From contig NZ_AEDD01000010.1 of assembly GCF_000179615.1 (NCBI RefSeq), forward strand, positions 167,501 through 231,500: a DNA stretch of 64,000 bases, given 5' to 3'. Made by a program: the position numbers and the translations under genes. The notes under the pieces are model-generated. The model saw nothing but the letters and a program-made list of their open reading frames with translations, was not told the origin of the DNA and searched no databases. The stretch comes from Paenibacillus curdlanolyticus YK9 (GTDB lineage Bacteria > Bacillota > Bacilli > Paenibacillales > Paenibacillaceae). Shown in pieces: positions 45,817 through 54,641 of this stretch (the first letter of the stretch is position 1; every line of letters begins with the position of its first letter).

Positions 45817-46992
45817 TTACGCCTGCTCTAGGTTAAGGCGCTGGAGCACATGCTCCAACGTCGCAAGCATCTGATCGATATCCTCGCGCGTAACAATAAG
45901 CGGCGGCATGATCCGAATAACGGAAGGGCTCGGCGAATTGATGAGCAGGCCGCGCGCCATGCAAGCCGCGACGATTTCCTTACCCGAAGGTTCCGGCAAA
46001 TCAAAGCCGAGAAGCAATCCGAGACCGCGAATATTGCGCAGCCCAAACCGAACCCGCCATGCTTGAAGCTTATCTTTCAAATACGCGCCCAGCTCATAGG
46101 CATGACTCGACAGATCTCTGCTTACAATTTCGTCCACGACGGCTCTGCCTACCGCCATGGCCAAAGGCTGCCCGGTGTACGTACCTCCTTGGTCCCCCGC
46201 TTCGAATAAATCGTATTGCGCCTTCGTCAGCATGGCGGAGAGCGGAAATCCGCCGCCGATCCCTTTTCCCAGCGTCATAATATCCGGCTTCACGCCGTAA
46301 TGCTCGTATGCGAACAGCTTCCCCGTCCGGCCAAGGCCCGTTTGAATCTCATCGAAAATCAACAAAATCCCCTGCTCGTCGCACAGCTCGCGAAGCGCAG
46401 CGATGTACGCCGGATCTGCGACGTGCACGCCGCCCTCCCCCTGAACAGGCTCCAGCATAATCGCGCAGGTCCGTTCGCTAACGGCCTGTCTCATAGCATC
46501 GATGTCGTTGAAGGGGACATGCACAAAACCGGGCATTTTGGGCGCAAAAAGCGTCTGCCAATGCGGCTTCCCCGTGGCCGCCATCGTCGCAAGCGTACGG
46601 CCATGGAAGCCGCCCAGCGTCGTAATGATCTCGAATGCGCCATTCCGATGGACGGACCCGAATTTGCGCGCGAGCTTGATTGCACTTTCATTCGCCTCTG
46701 CCCCCGTGCTTCCAAAAAACACGCGATCAAAGCCGGACAATGCAGTCAGCTGCTCCGCAAATGCCAGCATTGGCTTGTTGTAGAAGCCTGGGCTTGCGCA
46801 AACCAGCCGAGCGGATTGCTCAGCCAACGCCTGCTGAACGACAGCAGAGGAATGGCCCAGCGAATTAACGGCCCAGCCTCCGATAAAATCGAGATACTCG
46901 CGCCCTTCCGTGTCCCACATGCGCATCCCTTCCCCATGGGACATAATGGTCTCCGGGCGATTAGCGGTAAATAAAATAGCCTCTTTCGACAT
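45817..46992 (-). CDS. Class III aminotransferase, ArgD-like
   Basis: 391 residues. PLP Lys in MTLGKGIGGGFPLSA, FFGSTGAEANESAIKLAR, and IFDEIQTGLGRTGKLFAYE place it in the acetylornithine/succinylornithine aminotransferase group. Without arginine-biosynthesis neighbours the substrate is uncertain (acetylornithine, ornithine, GABA). ATG 46992 has GAGGAGG upstream. Promoter and inverted repeat lie at 47027-47058. Confidence 0.85.
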   Translation of the reverse strand: MSKEAILFTANRPETIMSHGEGMRMWDTEGREYLDFIGGWAVNSLGHSSAVVQQALAEQSARLVCASPGFYNKPMLAFAEQLTALSGFDRVFFGSTGAEANESAIKLARKFGSVHRNGAFEIITTLGGFHGRTLATMAATGKPHWQTLFAPKMPGFVHVPFNDIDAMRQAVSERTCAIMLEPVQGEGGVHVADPAYIAALRELCDEQGILLIFDEIQTGLGRTGKLFAYEHYGVKPDIMTLGKGIGGGFPLSAMLTKAQYDLFEAGDQGGTYTGQPLAMAVGRAVVDEIVSRDLSSHAYELGAYLKDKLQAWRVRFGLRNIRGLGLLLGFDLPEPSGKEIVAACMARGLLINSPSPSVIRIMPPLIVTREDIDQMLATLEHVLQRLNLEQA

Positions 46993-47026
46993 GTGCAGCA
47001 GTCCTCCTCTTGCATCGATATGATGA

Positions 47027-47058
47027 ATGATTATACGTATATATGAATAATCATGCAA
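47027..47058 (-). promoter_or_regulatory. Promoter with overlapping operator of the aminotransferase gene
   Basis: TTGCAT (47058-47053), 17-bp spacer, TATAAT (47035-47030) on the minus strand. The perfect inverted repeat ATGATTAT-N12-ATAATCAT (47027-47054) covers both boxes. The TGATTATTCA part is reminiscent of ARG boxes. Confidence 0.6.
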
Positions 47059-47085
47059 TACACTGTATAAAAATTGCCCATCTTC

Positions 47086-47123
47086 AAAAAAAGAGGACCG
47101 CCCATTCATGCCAGGCTGTCCTC
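47086..47123 (-). terminator. Terminator of the molybdopterin oxidoreductase gene
   Basis: GAGGAC pairs with GTCCTC around a 19-base loop, followed by seven T on the minus strand. Confidence 0.75.
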
Positions 47124-47162
47124 CTTATTCGAATCCTTGCGCAGCAGCTGATTGCCCGCTCG

Positions 47163-48440
47163 CTACACCCAAGCATCATTATCATAGCCACGCTGCTCCC
47201 AATACCCGATATGCCCATCCGCGATCAGCTCGATGCGATTGAGCCATTTGACCGACTTATAGGCATACATGGCTGGTACGATCAAGCGAACCGGCCCGCC
47301 AAGATCGCTCGGAATCGGTTTGCCGTCATGCAGAACGGCGACGATGACATCATCCATTTGAACCATCGCCTGCTCCAGCGTCAGCGCATCGGTGTACACG
47401 CCATCCCCGGAATAAAATTTTATCGTTCTGGCCGCTGCCTGCACGCCCGCCTCCGCTAATAGCGCCTTCAGCGGAATGCCTTCCCACGTGTTGTTGTACA
47501 CTGACCAGCCCGTTACGCAATGAAAGTCGCTGACCTGCACCTCCCGCTTAAGCTTGACGAACTGCTCCCAATTCCAGCTAAGCTTTCGATCCACCAGCCC
47601 ATCAATCGTAAATGACCAATTATGATTGTCGAAGCTCGGGATAGGCGTAACCGTATAGACGCGAAAATGGCCTACTGCTCCGCCGCCCGTAGGGGGTGCC
47701 GAAGCCGCAAGAGGGATAGGCGCCGGAACCATCCGGTTCGAATCATTGGCGAGCAGCCGTTCCATGGCATCCCCTCCACCGATTGCGCCGCCAAGCCCGT
47801 TGAAGGAGCTCCCGAGCCATCGGAGAAAGGACGGCCCGATTGTCACCGCTAATCCGACGCCGATTGCACCTCGAATGAACGATCGCCGGGAATAGAGCGG
47901 CCGCGGCATTGCTGCAGGATGCGCGCCCCCTCCCGTATCCGAAGCTGTTTCATTGCCCGTTCGGATTGCGCGGCGATTCGCATCCTTGAGCCACTGCGTT
48001 CTGGTGATGGAATGATAGATAATGAGCGGCAATCCGATCCATGTGAACAAATCGTGAACGACCAGCGCCGGATTGGACCATGCCGGTCCAACCGCCTTGA
48101 ATTGCCAGAGCAGTATGCCCGAGCCGAGCCACCCGAGCAATAAGGCTAGCACAGCTAGCACGTTGGCACGCTGCCACGGCCTTCCTTTTAGCTGCTTCCA
48201 ATGTTTAGTGGCTAACAACAAGTAAAACAGTACGGGCAGCAGCGACCCGAGGCCGACAACGATATGAATCCATTTGATCCAAACGCGCCCTTCGCCAAGC
48301 ACACCTCGCCAGAACCCTCCAAGCAGCACAAGCCCCGTCACAGCTAGCGCGGCAATAATCCAACCGTTCCAAGCATGCAGCGAAGCCAGCTTTCGTCCGT
48401 AGCCCTTACGCAAGCGATCCAGCACCTTCGGCACATCCAT
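47163..48440 (-). CDS. Membrane-anchored sulfite-oxidase-family molybdopterin oxidoreductase
   Basis: About 425 residues. An N-terminal integral part with four helices (about 20-160) and His residues placed as in b-type cytochromes (HAWNGW, IHIVVG, VHDLF, IYHS) is followed by a twin-arginine-like segment SRRSFIRGAIGVGLAVTIG (about 182-200). The molybdopterin domain has the Mo-ligating Cys in DFHCVTGW and LGGPVRLIVPAMYAYKSVKW. It looks like a fusion of a cytochrome b subunit to an MsrP/YedY-like catalytic domain. Start is uncertain: ATG 48440 is only 4 bases after AGGAGG, the GTG two codons later is 10 bases after it. Confidence 0.82.
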   Translation of the reverse strand: MDVPKVLDRLRKGYGRKLASLHAWNGWIIAALAVTGLVLLGGFWRGVLGEGRVWIKWIHIVVGLGSLLPVLFYLLLATKHWKQLKGRPWQRANVLAVLALLLGWLGSGILLWQFKAVGPAWSNPALVVHDLFTWIGLPLIIYHSITRTQWLKDANRRAIRTGNETASDTGGGAHPAAMPRPLYSRRSFIRGAIGVGLAVTIGPSFLRWLGSSFNGLGGAIGGGDAMERLLANDSNRMVPAPIPLAASAPPTGGGAVGHFRVYTVTPIPSFDNHNWSFTIDGLVDRKLSWNWEQFVKLKREVQVSDFHCVTGWSVYNNTWEGIPLKALLAEAGVQAAARTIKFYSGDGVYTDALTLEQAMVQMDDVIVAVLHDGKPIPSDLGGPVRLIVPAMYAYKSVKWLNRIELIADGHIGYWEQRGYDNDAWV

Positions 48441-48600
48441 CCTCCTATCCTCATCCACACCATAGATATCCTTATTATACCTCCGAGATGGATGGCTTGT
48501 CATAAGGCGCGAAGCCAGAGGGCACGCTAGATTTTGGGCCATAATGGCATGTGTAATTATCGAGTAGAATCATCGACATTTGTATAAATTAATTATTAAT

Positions 48601-48629
48601 TTGCATTAAGATGTAAGTGAAATTAAAAT
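48601..48629 (+). promoter_or_regulatory. Promoter of the diaminopimelate dehydrogenase gene
   Basis: TTGCAT (48601-48606), 17-bp spacer, TAAAAT (48624-48629); start near 48636. Confidence 0.65.
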
Positions 48630-48662
48630 AATGTAATATCATGCTCGAGGAGGATTTCTAGA

Positions 48663-49640
48663 ATGGGGAAAATTAAAATCGGTATCGTCGGCTACGGCAA
48701 TCTTGGCAAAGGGGTCGAGAAGGCGATTGCACAAAATCCGGACATGGAGCTTGTAGCGGTATTTACGCGCCGCCAGCCGGAGCAGCTCGCTTCGGGCGGC
48801 GTTAAATTTGAACATATTTCGGCTGCTGAACAGTACAAAGGCAGCGTCGACGTTATGATTCTATGCGGCGGCTCGGCGACGGACCTGCCAGAGCAAACGC
48901 CTGTCATTGCCAGCATGTTCAACACGGTAGACAGCTTCGATACGCATGCCAAAATTCCCGAGTTTTTCAACACGGTTAACGCGGCTGCCAAGCAAGGCGG
49001 CAATCTCAGCGTCATCTCGACGGGCTGGGATCCAGGTCTCTTCTCTCTGAATCGCCTGCTGGCGCAATCCATCCTGCCGCAAGGCACGGACTACACGTTC
49101 TGGGGCAAAGGCGTCAGCCAAGGCCACTCGGACGCTATTCGTCGCGTGCCAGGCGTGAAAGCCGGCGTCCAATACACGGTTCCAGTCGAGTCGGTTATCG
49201 ACCGCATTCGTTCGGGTGAAACGCCGGAGCTTGAGACGCGCGAGAAACATCTGCGCCAATGCTTCGTCGTTGCAGAAGAAAACGCGGATCAAGAGGTTAT
49301 TCGCGAGACGATCATCTCAATGCCGAACTACTTCTCCGACTACGATACGACTGTAACGTTCATCACCGAAGAGCAGCTGGCTGCCGAGCACCAAGGCATG
49401 CCGCATGGCGGCTTCGTTATTCGGAGCGGCATCACGGGCGAGAGCACGAAACAAATCATCGAGTTCGGTCTGAAGCTTGAGAGCAATCCGGAATTTACGG
49501 CGAGCGTACTCGTTGCTTATGCACGGGCAGCTAATCGCCTGAGCCAAGAAGGACAAGCCGGCGCGAAAACGGTATTCGATATTCCGTTCGCTTACTTGTC
49601 TCCGAAGTCGGGCGAAGAGCTTCGTCGCGAGCTTCTGTAG
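48663..49640 (+). CDS. ddh: meso-Diaminopimelate dehydrogenase
   Basis: 325 residues. Rossmann motif IGIVGYGNLGKGVEKAI, CGGSATDLPEQTP and STGWDPGLFSLNRLL are the Ddh signatures. It converts tetrahydrodipicolinate directly to meso-diaminopimelate with NADPH and ammonia, bypassing the succinylase/acetylase branches; meso-DAP serves peptidoglycan and lysine. CGAGGAGG precedes the ATG. The next gene, gdhA, is also an NADPH-ammonia enzyme. Confidence 0.94.
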   Translation: MGKIKIGIVGYGNLGKGVEKAIAQNPDMELVAVFTRRQPEQLASGGVKFEHISAAEQYKGSVDVMILCGGSATDLPEQTPVIASMFNTVDSFDTHAKIPEFFNTVNAAAKQGGNLSVISTGWDPGLFSLNRLLAQSILPQGTDYTFWGKGVSQGHSDAIRRVPGVKAGVQYTVPVESVIDRIRSGETPELETREKHLRQCFVVAEENADQEVIRETIISMPNYFSDYDTTVTFITEEQLAAEHQGMPHGGFVIRSGITGESTKQIIEFGLKLESNPEFTASVLVAYARAANRLSQEGQAGAKTVFDIPFAYLSPKSGEELRRELL

Positions 49641-49670
49641 TTTCGATTTGGCATTGCATAACGGTTATTA

Positions 49671-49705
49671 CAGTCCTGCCATCTGCGGATGGCGGGGCTT
49701 TTTTT
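49671..49705 (+). terminator. ddh terminator
   Basis: AGTCCTGCCATC pairs with GATGGCGGGGCT, followed by a seven-T run. Confidence 0.85.
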
Positions 49706-49801
49706 GTATCTGGAAGCCTGCATGCAACGGGAACATAGCTATTTTTAATCAGCTATAAAAATATTTTTAATTGGCGATCTATCATTCGTTTGATTTAAAA
49801 T

Positions 49802-51274
<1,473 letters not shown>

Positions 51275-51352
51275 GCTAGATTTCCAATAAGCGCGCTAGC
51301 CCCACAACCGAGCGCAGCTAGTAAGCGCGCCGAATGAAAAAGCTCAAATTAA

Positions 51353-51409
51353 GCATACCCCCCCCCCCCCGATGTCGTTGTACTTTGTGCAACAACATCG
51401 GGGGGATGC
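51353..51409. repeat. Long hairpin with a 13-C tract around the first site of array C
   Basis: GCAT..CCCCCCGATGT..GTTG pairs with CAAC.ACATCGGGGGGATGC. Its centre is the array C palindrome CGTTGTACTTTGTGCAACA (51376-51394). The left arm includes 13 consecutive C (51358-51370). Confidence 0.7.
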
Positions 51410-51569
51410 TTGATGAAACGCGCTGCCATTGCAGTCTGTACAATGGCAGCACTTCTGATATGCTTAATTCGCCATATTGCAGAAAAATGAGCGTAGCTCA
51501 TTGCACGAATTACAACGGAGGCGCGTATGCAGCCGATTAGCGGGTCATGTCATTGCACAAACTGCAACG
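51376..51569. repeat. Phased palindrome array C (four 19-bp sites)
   Basis: Sites at 51376-51394, 51427-51445, 51499-51517 and 51551-51569 match CRTTGYA-N5-TRCAAYG almost perfectly, for example CATTGCAGTCTGTACAATG. Starts are 51, 72 and 52 bp apart. Extra symmetric flanks surround the first two (GCTGC..GCAGC at the second). A half-matching copy is at 51475. It ends about 130 bp before the DUF559-like gene. Confidence 0.78.
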
Positions 51570-51635
51570 AACCCTTCTCTTACGCACAAACAAGTGGTTT
51601 ACCCCATCAACTGGTGCTATACTACTTGCAGACGA

Positions 51636-51676
51636 AGAACGTCCTTGAGCCTCCTTGGCGCAAGGGCGTTCTTTTT
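51636..51676 (+). terminator. Terminator upstream of the DUF559-like gene
   Basis: AGAACG.CCTT pairs with AAGG.CGTTCT, followed by five T. It ends any transcript from array C just 8 bases before the next Shine-Dalgarno. Confidence 0.75.
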
Positions 51677-51699
51677 GTGCTATTAAAGGAGGGTATTAC

Positions 51700-52368
51700 G
51701 TGGATTTCGAGCAAGCATATGGCCAATTTCTGGAGCATCACACGACAAGCAGGGCAGACGAACGCCGCGGCCGGCTGGTCCGTGGGCATCAATATGCTGA
51801 GAAGCTGCTGCTCCAGCAGGTCTGGTGGCCGCTATTCGGCACGCTGGAGCATCTTCATCCGGAGTATGAAATTTATGATTGGAATCGCAAATCCCAGTTT
51901 CTTGACTTTGCATTCCTGCCAGCATACGGCAAATTCGGCATCGAATGCGACGGGTTTCAAAGCCATGTGAAAGATATGGATCGCGAGAAATTCAGTTATT
52001 CGCTGAATCGAGACACTTTTTTAACCGGAATGGGTTGGAAAATGCTTCATTTTTCCTTCGATGATATTCAAAATCGCCCGGAAGTTTGCCGCTTGCTTCT
52101 CCAGTTAGCGATCGGACCCTACTTGCTGCGCAATGCGCCGGTTCGCCCCGAGTCAATGGTAGAGAAGGACATCCTTCGTCTAGCATGGTCACTGGCTCGT
52201 CCGATCCGCCCCAAAGATGTGATCGAGCGATTCGGGGTCAACTTCCGTACAGCCCGCAACTGGCTCCGGGCCCTAACCGACAAAGGACTGCTCCGACCGA
52301 TAGAAAACCGGACCAATCATGTCCGTGCCTACGCTTTGAAAGCGGAGCCTAAAGAGCTGCTACTATAG
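51700..52368 (+). CDS. DUF559-like PD-(D/E)XK nuclease with C-terminal winged helix
   Basis: 222 residues from GTG behind AAAGGAGGG. The region QFLDFAFLPAYGKFGIECDGFQSH ... DREKFSYSLNRDTFLTGMGWKMLHFSFDDI has the D..xExDG..H..R...L...GW pattern of DUF559/Vsr-like endonuclease folds, though the family assignment is by eye. The last 70 residues (PKDVIERFGVNFRTARNWLRALTDKGLLRPI) form a winged HTH. It stands between palindrome array C and the single palindrome with tandem repeats downstream, suggesting a functional link. No methyltransferase or other restriction gene is adjacent. Confidence 0.65.
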   Translation: MDFEQAYGQFLEHHTTSRADERRGRLVRGHQYAEKLLLQQVWWPLFGTLEHLHPEYEIYDWNRKSQFLDFAFLPAYGKFGIECDGFQSHVKDMDREKFSYSLNRDTFLTGMGWKMLHFSFDDIQNRPEVCRLLLQLAIGPYLLRNAPVRPESMVEKDILRLAWSLARPIRPKDVIERFGVNFRTARNWLRALTDKGLLRPIENRTNHVRAYALKAEPKELLL

Positions 52369-52459
52369 CACAGCCATAGGCTCGGTTTAGAGATACGCCA
52401 ATACGCCAGCCTGTGGCTGCGGGCTGTGGGGCTTTAGAGTTGCCCTGGCCGTGGATACA

Positions 52460-52507
52460 CTTGCACTTGCACTTGCACTTGCACTCGCATTCGCACTTGC
52501 ACTTGCA
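52460..52507. repeat. Hexamer tandem repeat CTTGCA, eight units
   Basis: Eight consecutive 6-bp units, six identical to CTTGCA and two variants (CTCGCA, TTCGCA). Its TTGCA core equals the half-site of the dispersed palindrome. Confidence 0.9.
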
Positions 52508-52526
52508 CCTATGGCGGCTATGGCTT

Positions 52527-52545
52527 GATTGCATTTTGTACAATG
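52527..52545. repeat. Single dispersed palindrome (site D)
   Basis: GATTGCATTTTGTACAATG matches the array consensus. Exactly 52 bp further (52579) the left half CATAGCA recurs imperfectly, so this may be the remains of a fourth array. Confidence 0.6.
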
Positions 52546-52586
52546 GGAAGAGGTCATTCTGCTCCTGAGTAGACACGCCATAGCAT

Positions 52587-52652
52587 CTTGCAGGTTCTTG
52601 CAGGTTCTTGCAGGTTCTTGCAGGTTCTTGCAGGTTCTTGCAGGTTCTTGCA
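52587..52652. repeat. Decamer tandem repeat CTTGCAGGTT, 6.6 units
   Basis: Six perfect copies of CTTGCAGGTT and a final CTTGCA. The frame is open through it on both strands, but no start signal supports translation. Confidence 0.95.
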
Positions 52653-52758
52653 ACGCAGCCGCCTTAGCAACAACTGGATTGTCTTTCCCTATGCCATTTA
52701 TAGTAGTATTACATCCGTATACCTTCATTTTTATAACGTATGGGAGCTTAGACTTGTT

Positions 52759-53631
52759 ATGAATCGCACCAATAAAGTACCTTATGAATTGCTCTACATC
52801 ATCGGAATTATCGCAATCTCGTTCTCTTCCATCTTCGTCCGCTGGTCGAATGCCGACGTAGCGGTCATTGCCATGTATCGGTTATATCTGACCAATCTGC
52901 TCATGCTTCCGCTTGTTTGGCGATACCGCCGCGAGTGGATGGGGCTGAGCGCTCGTCACTGGGGGATATTAGCGCTGTCAGGCATCATGCTAGGCTTGCA
53001 TTTCCTGCTTTGGATGGCTTCTCTGCGCCTGACGACCGTCGCTAGCTCGACCGTCATTCTTACGCTGGAGCCCGTGTTTGTGATGATCGGTTCCTTCCTT
53101 CTCTTCCGGACAAAAGTAAACCGCATGATGCTAGCAGGCATCAGCATTGCCATGGTCGGCTCCATCGTCATCGGGTCCAGCGACTTCCAACTCTCGGGCG
53201 ACGCTTTAGTTGGCGATGTCCTGTCCATGCTAGGCGCACTGGCTGTTGCTGTGCACATGATGTTCGGCAAGCATCTGCGCAAGGATATGAGCGCCTTCGT
53301 CTACAACTTCTCGGTCTTCTTTTTCGCCGCTACATCGCTCGCTGTCTATAATGCCGCCAAGGGCAATCCATTCGTCGGATACGATGCTTCAGAGTGGGGC
53401 AACTTCCTGCTGCTCGCAATCGTCCCGACGCTGTTTGGCCATTATTTGTTTAACTGGCTGCTCAAATATATGAATACAGCTGCCGTATCGATGTCCGTCC
53501 TCGGCGAGCCGGTTATCGCATCCGTGCTGGCATGGGTCCTGTTAAAAGAATCGTTAACAGCCTACCAGCTAGGCGCTGGGCTATTCATCCTTTTCGGCGT
53601 ATGGCTATTCATCCGTCACGGGAAGGAGTAA
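52759..53631 (+). CDS. EamA/DMT family transporter
   Basis: 290 residues with ten predicted transmembrane helices in two EamA repeats (second repeat begins near LSMLGALAVAVHMMFGKH). Motifs LEPVFVMIGSFLLF and LGEPVIASVLAWVLLKESL are typical. Metabolite exporter of unknown substrate. ATG 52759 is chosen; the open frame extends upstream only through the decamer repeat. The Shine-Dalgarno GGGAG is weak and 12 bases away. Confidence 0.88.
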   Translation: MNRTNKVPYELLYIIGIIAISFSSIFVRWSNADVAVIAMYRLYLTNLLMLPLVWRYRREWMGLSARHWGILALSGIMLGLHFLLWMASLRLTTVASSTVILTLEPVFVMIGSFLLFRTKVNRMMLAGISIAMVGSIVIGSSDFQLSGDALVGDVLSMLGALAVAVHMMFGKHLRKDMSAFVYNFSVFFFAATSLAVYNAAKGNPFVGYDASEWGNFLLLAIVPTLFGHYLFNWLLKYMNTAAVSMSVLGEPVIASVLAWVLLKESLTAYQLGAGLFILFGVWLFIRHGKE

Positions 53632-53772
53632 CCGACTAGAGCCGCCTTCCCACTACTAGACAACATTTGCCCCGCCAATGTATGGTTTATCCCTATTAAA
53701 CCTTGCCCTTGGACATTGATCGCGTTATGCTGGATAGAGCTTTAGACTACATACGATAGGAATCGATCCCAC

Positions 53773-54567
53773 ATGACTATTGGATTCTTCGATTCGGGAA
53801 TCGGCGGGCTATCCGTGCTAGCCGAATCGCTCCGGCGACTCCCCGCGCAAGATTATTTATATATGGCAGATACCCTGCATGTTCCCTATGGCACCAAGAC
53901 GAAGGAAGAAGTAAAGGACTACGTATTCGAAGCGGTCGAACGCATGATGAGCCGAGGCATCGATGCGCTTGTCATCGCCTGCAATACGGCCACCAGCATT
54001 GCGGTCGAAGATTTACGCGCGACGTATTCGCTGCCAATCGTCGGCATGGAGCCTGCCGTGAAGCCTGCCGTCGAGATGAACCGCGCGACCGGCAAACGCG
54101 TGCTCGTAATGGCCACGCAGCTCACCCTGCAGCTTCCCAAATATTACGCCCTCGTCTCGCGCGTCGATGAAGGCGGTATCGTCGATTCTCTCCCGCTTCC
54201 GGGTCTCGTCCGGTATTGCGAAAGCCTGCAGTTCGATCCGCAAGTGATGGAAGAATACTTCCGCGCAGAGCTTGCGCCTTACAATCTTGATGAATACGGC
54301 ATCTTCGTGCTGGGATGCACGCATTACCCGTTCTACAGGAACATCCTGCGCGCCATGCTGCCGCCGCATATTCAAATAGTGGATGGCAATGCCGGCACTG
54401 TGAAGCGCCTGTCCGCCCTCCTGAACCGGTTCGGCATCGAAGGCCGCGGCCACGGCCACGTCGACTTCATGTGCACAGGCAATGAGCCTGCTTATCTGGA
54501 TAAAATGCAAACCGCGCTCGCTTACGTCAACAGCAATCTTGCGTCTGCCGAAGACACGCCATCATAG
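53773..54567 (+). CDS. murI: Glutamate racemase
   Basis: 264 residues. Catalytic Cys pair in VIACNTATS and LGCTHYPF, with substrate motifs GFFDSGIGGLSVL and VDGNAGTVKRL. It supplies D-glutamate for peptidoglycan. AGGAATCG is a modest Shine-Dalgarno. Terminator follows at 54595. Confidence 0.95.
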   Translation: MTIGFFDSGIGGLSVLAESLRRLPAQDYLYMADTLHVPYGTKTKEEVKDYVFEAVERMMSRGIDALVIACNTATSIAVEDLRATYSLPIVGMEPAVKPAVEMNRATGKRVLVMATQLTLQLPKYYALVSRVDEGGIVDSLPLPGLVRYCESLQFDPQVMEEYFRAELAPYNLDEYGIFVLGCTHYPFYRNILRAMLPPHIQIVDGNAGTVKRLSALLNRFGIEGRGHGHVDFMCTGNEPAYLDKMQTALAYVNSNLASAEDTPS

Positions 54568-54594
54568 TCTTATATTGCTTAGTTAAACCAAACA

Positions 54595-54633
54595 AAAAGC
54601 CGGACATCCTCCATTTAAGAGGTGTCCGGCTTT
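54595..54633. terminator. Bidirectional terminator between murI and the HtrA-like gene
   Basis: AAAGCCGGACA pairs with TGTCCGGCTTT, with A/T runs on both sides. Confidence 0.88.
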
Positions 54634-54641
54634 CATCTTAA

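Noticed and set aside
51334-51540. Small Cys-rich peptide encoded through array C (RCTLCNN, RCHCSLYNG, AHCTNYNG)
   Set aside because: The Cys pattern follows from the DNA palindrome; the same reading in array A shifts frame and hits stops, and there is no strong ribosome binding site.
51376-51569. The palindrome arrays as CRISPR arrays
   Set aside because: Repeats are short, only partly conserved, spacers are of two fixed lengths (33 and about 54 bp) in the same order in each array, and there are no cas genes.
52387-52728. Minus-strand open frame through the hexamer and decamer repeats
   Set aside because: Pure repeat translation, no start signal and no family similarity.
52587-52758. N-terminal extension of the EamA transporter through the decamer repeat
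   Set aside because: The extension is only the repeat translated (QVLAGSCRFL); the transporter fold begins after ATG 52759.
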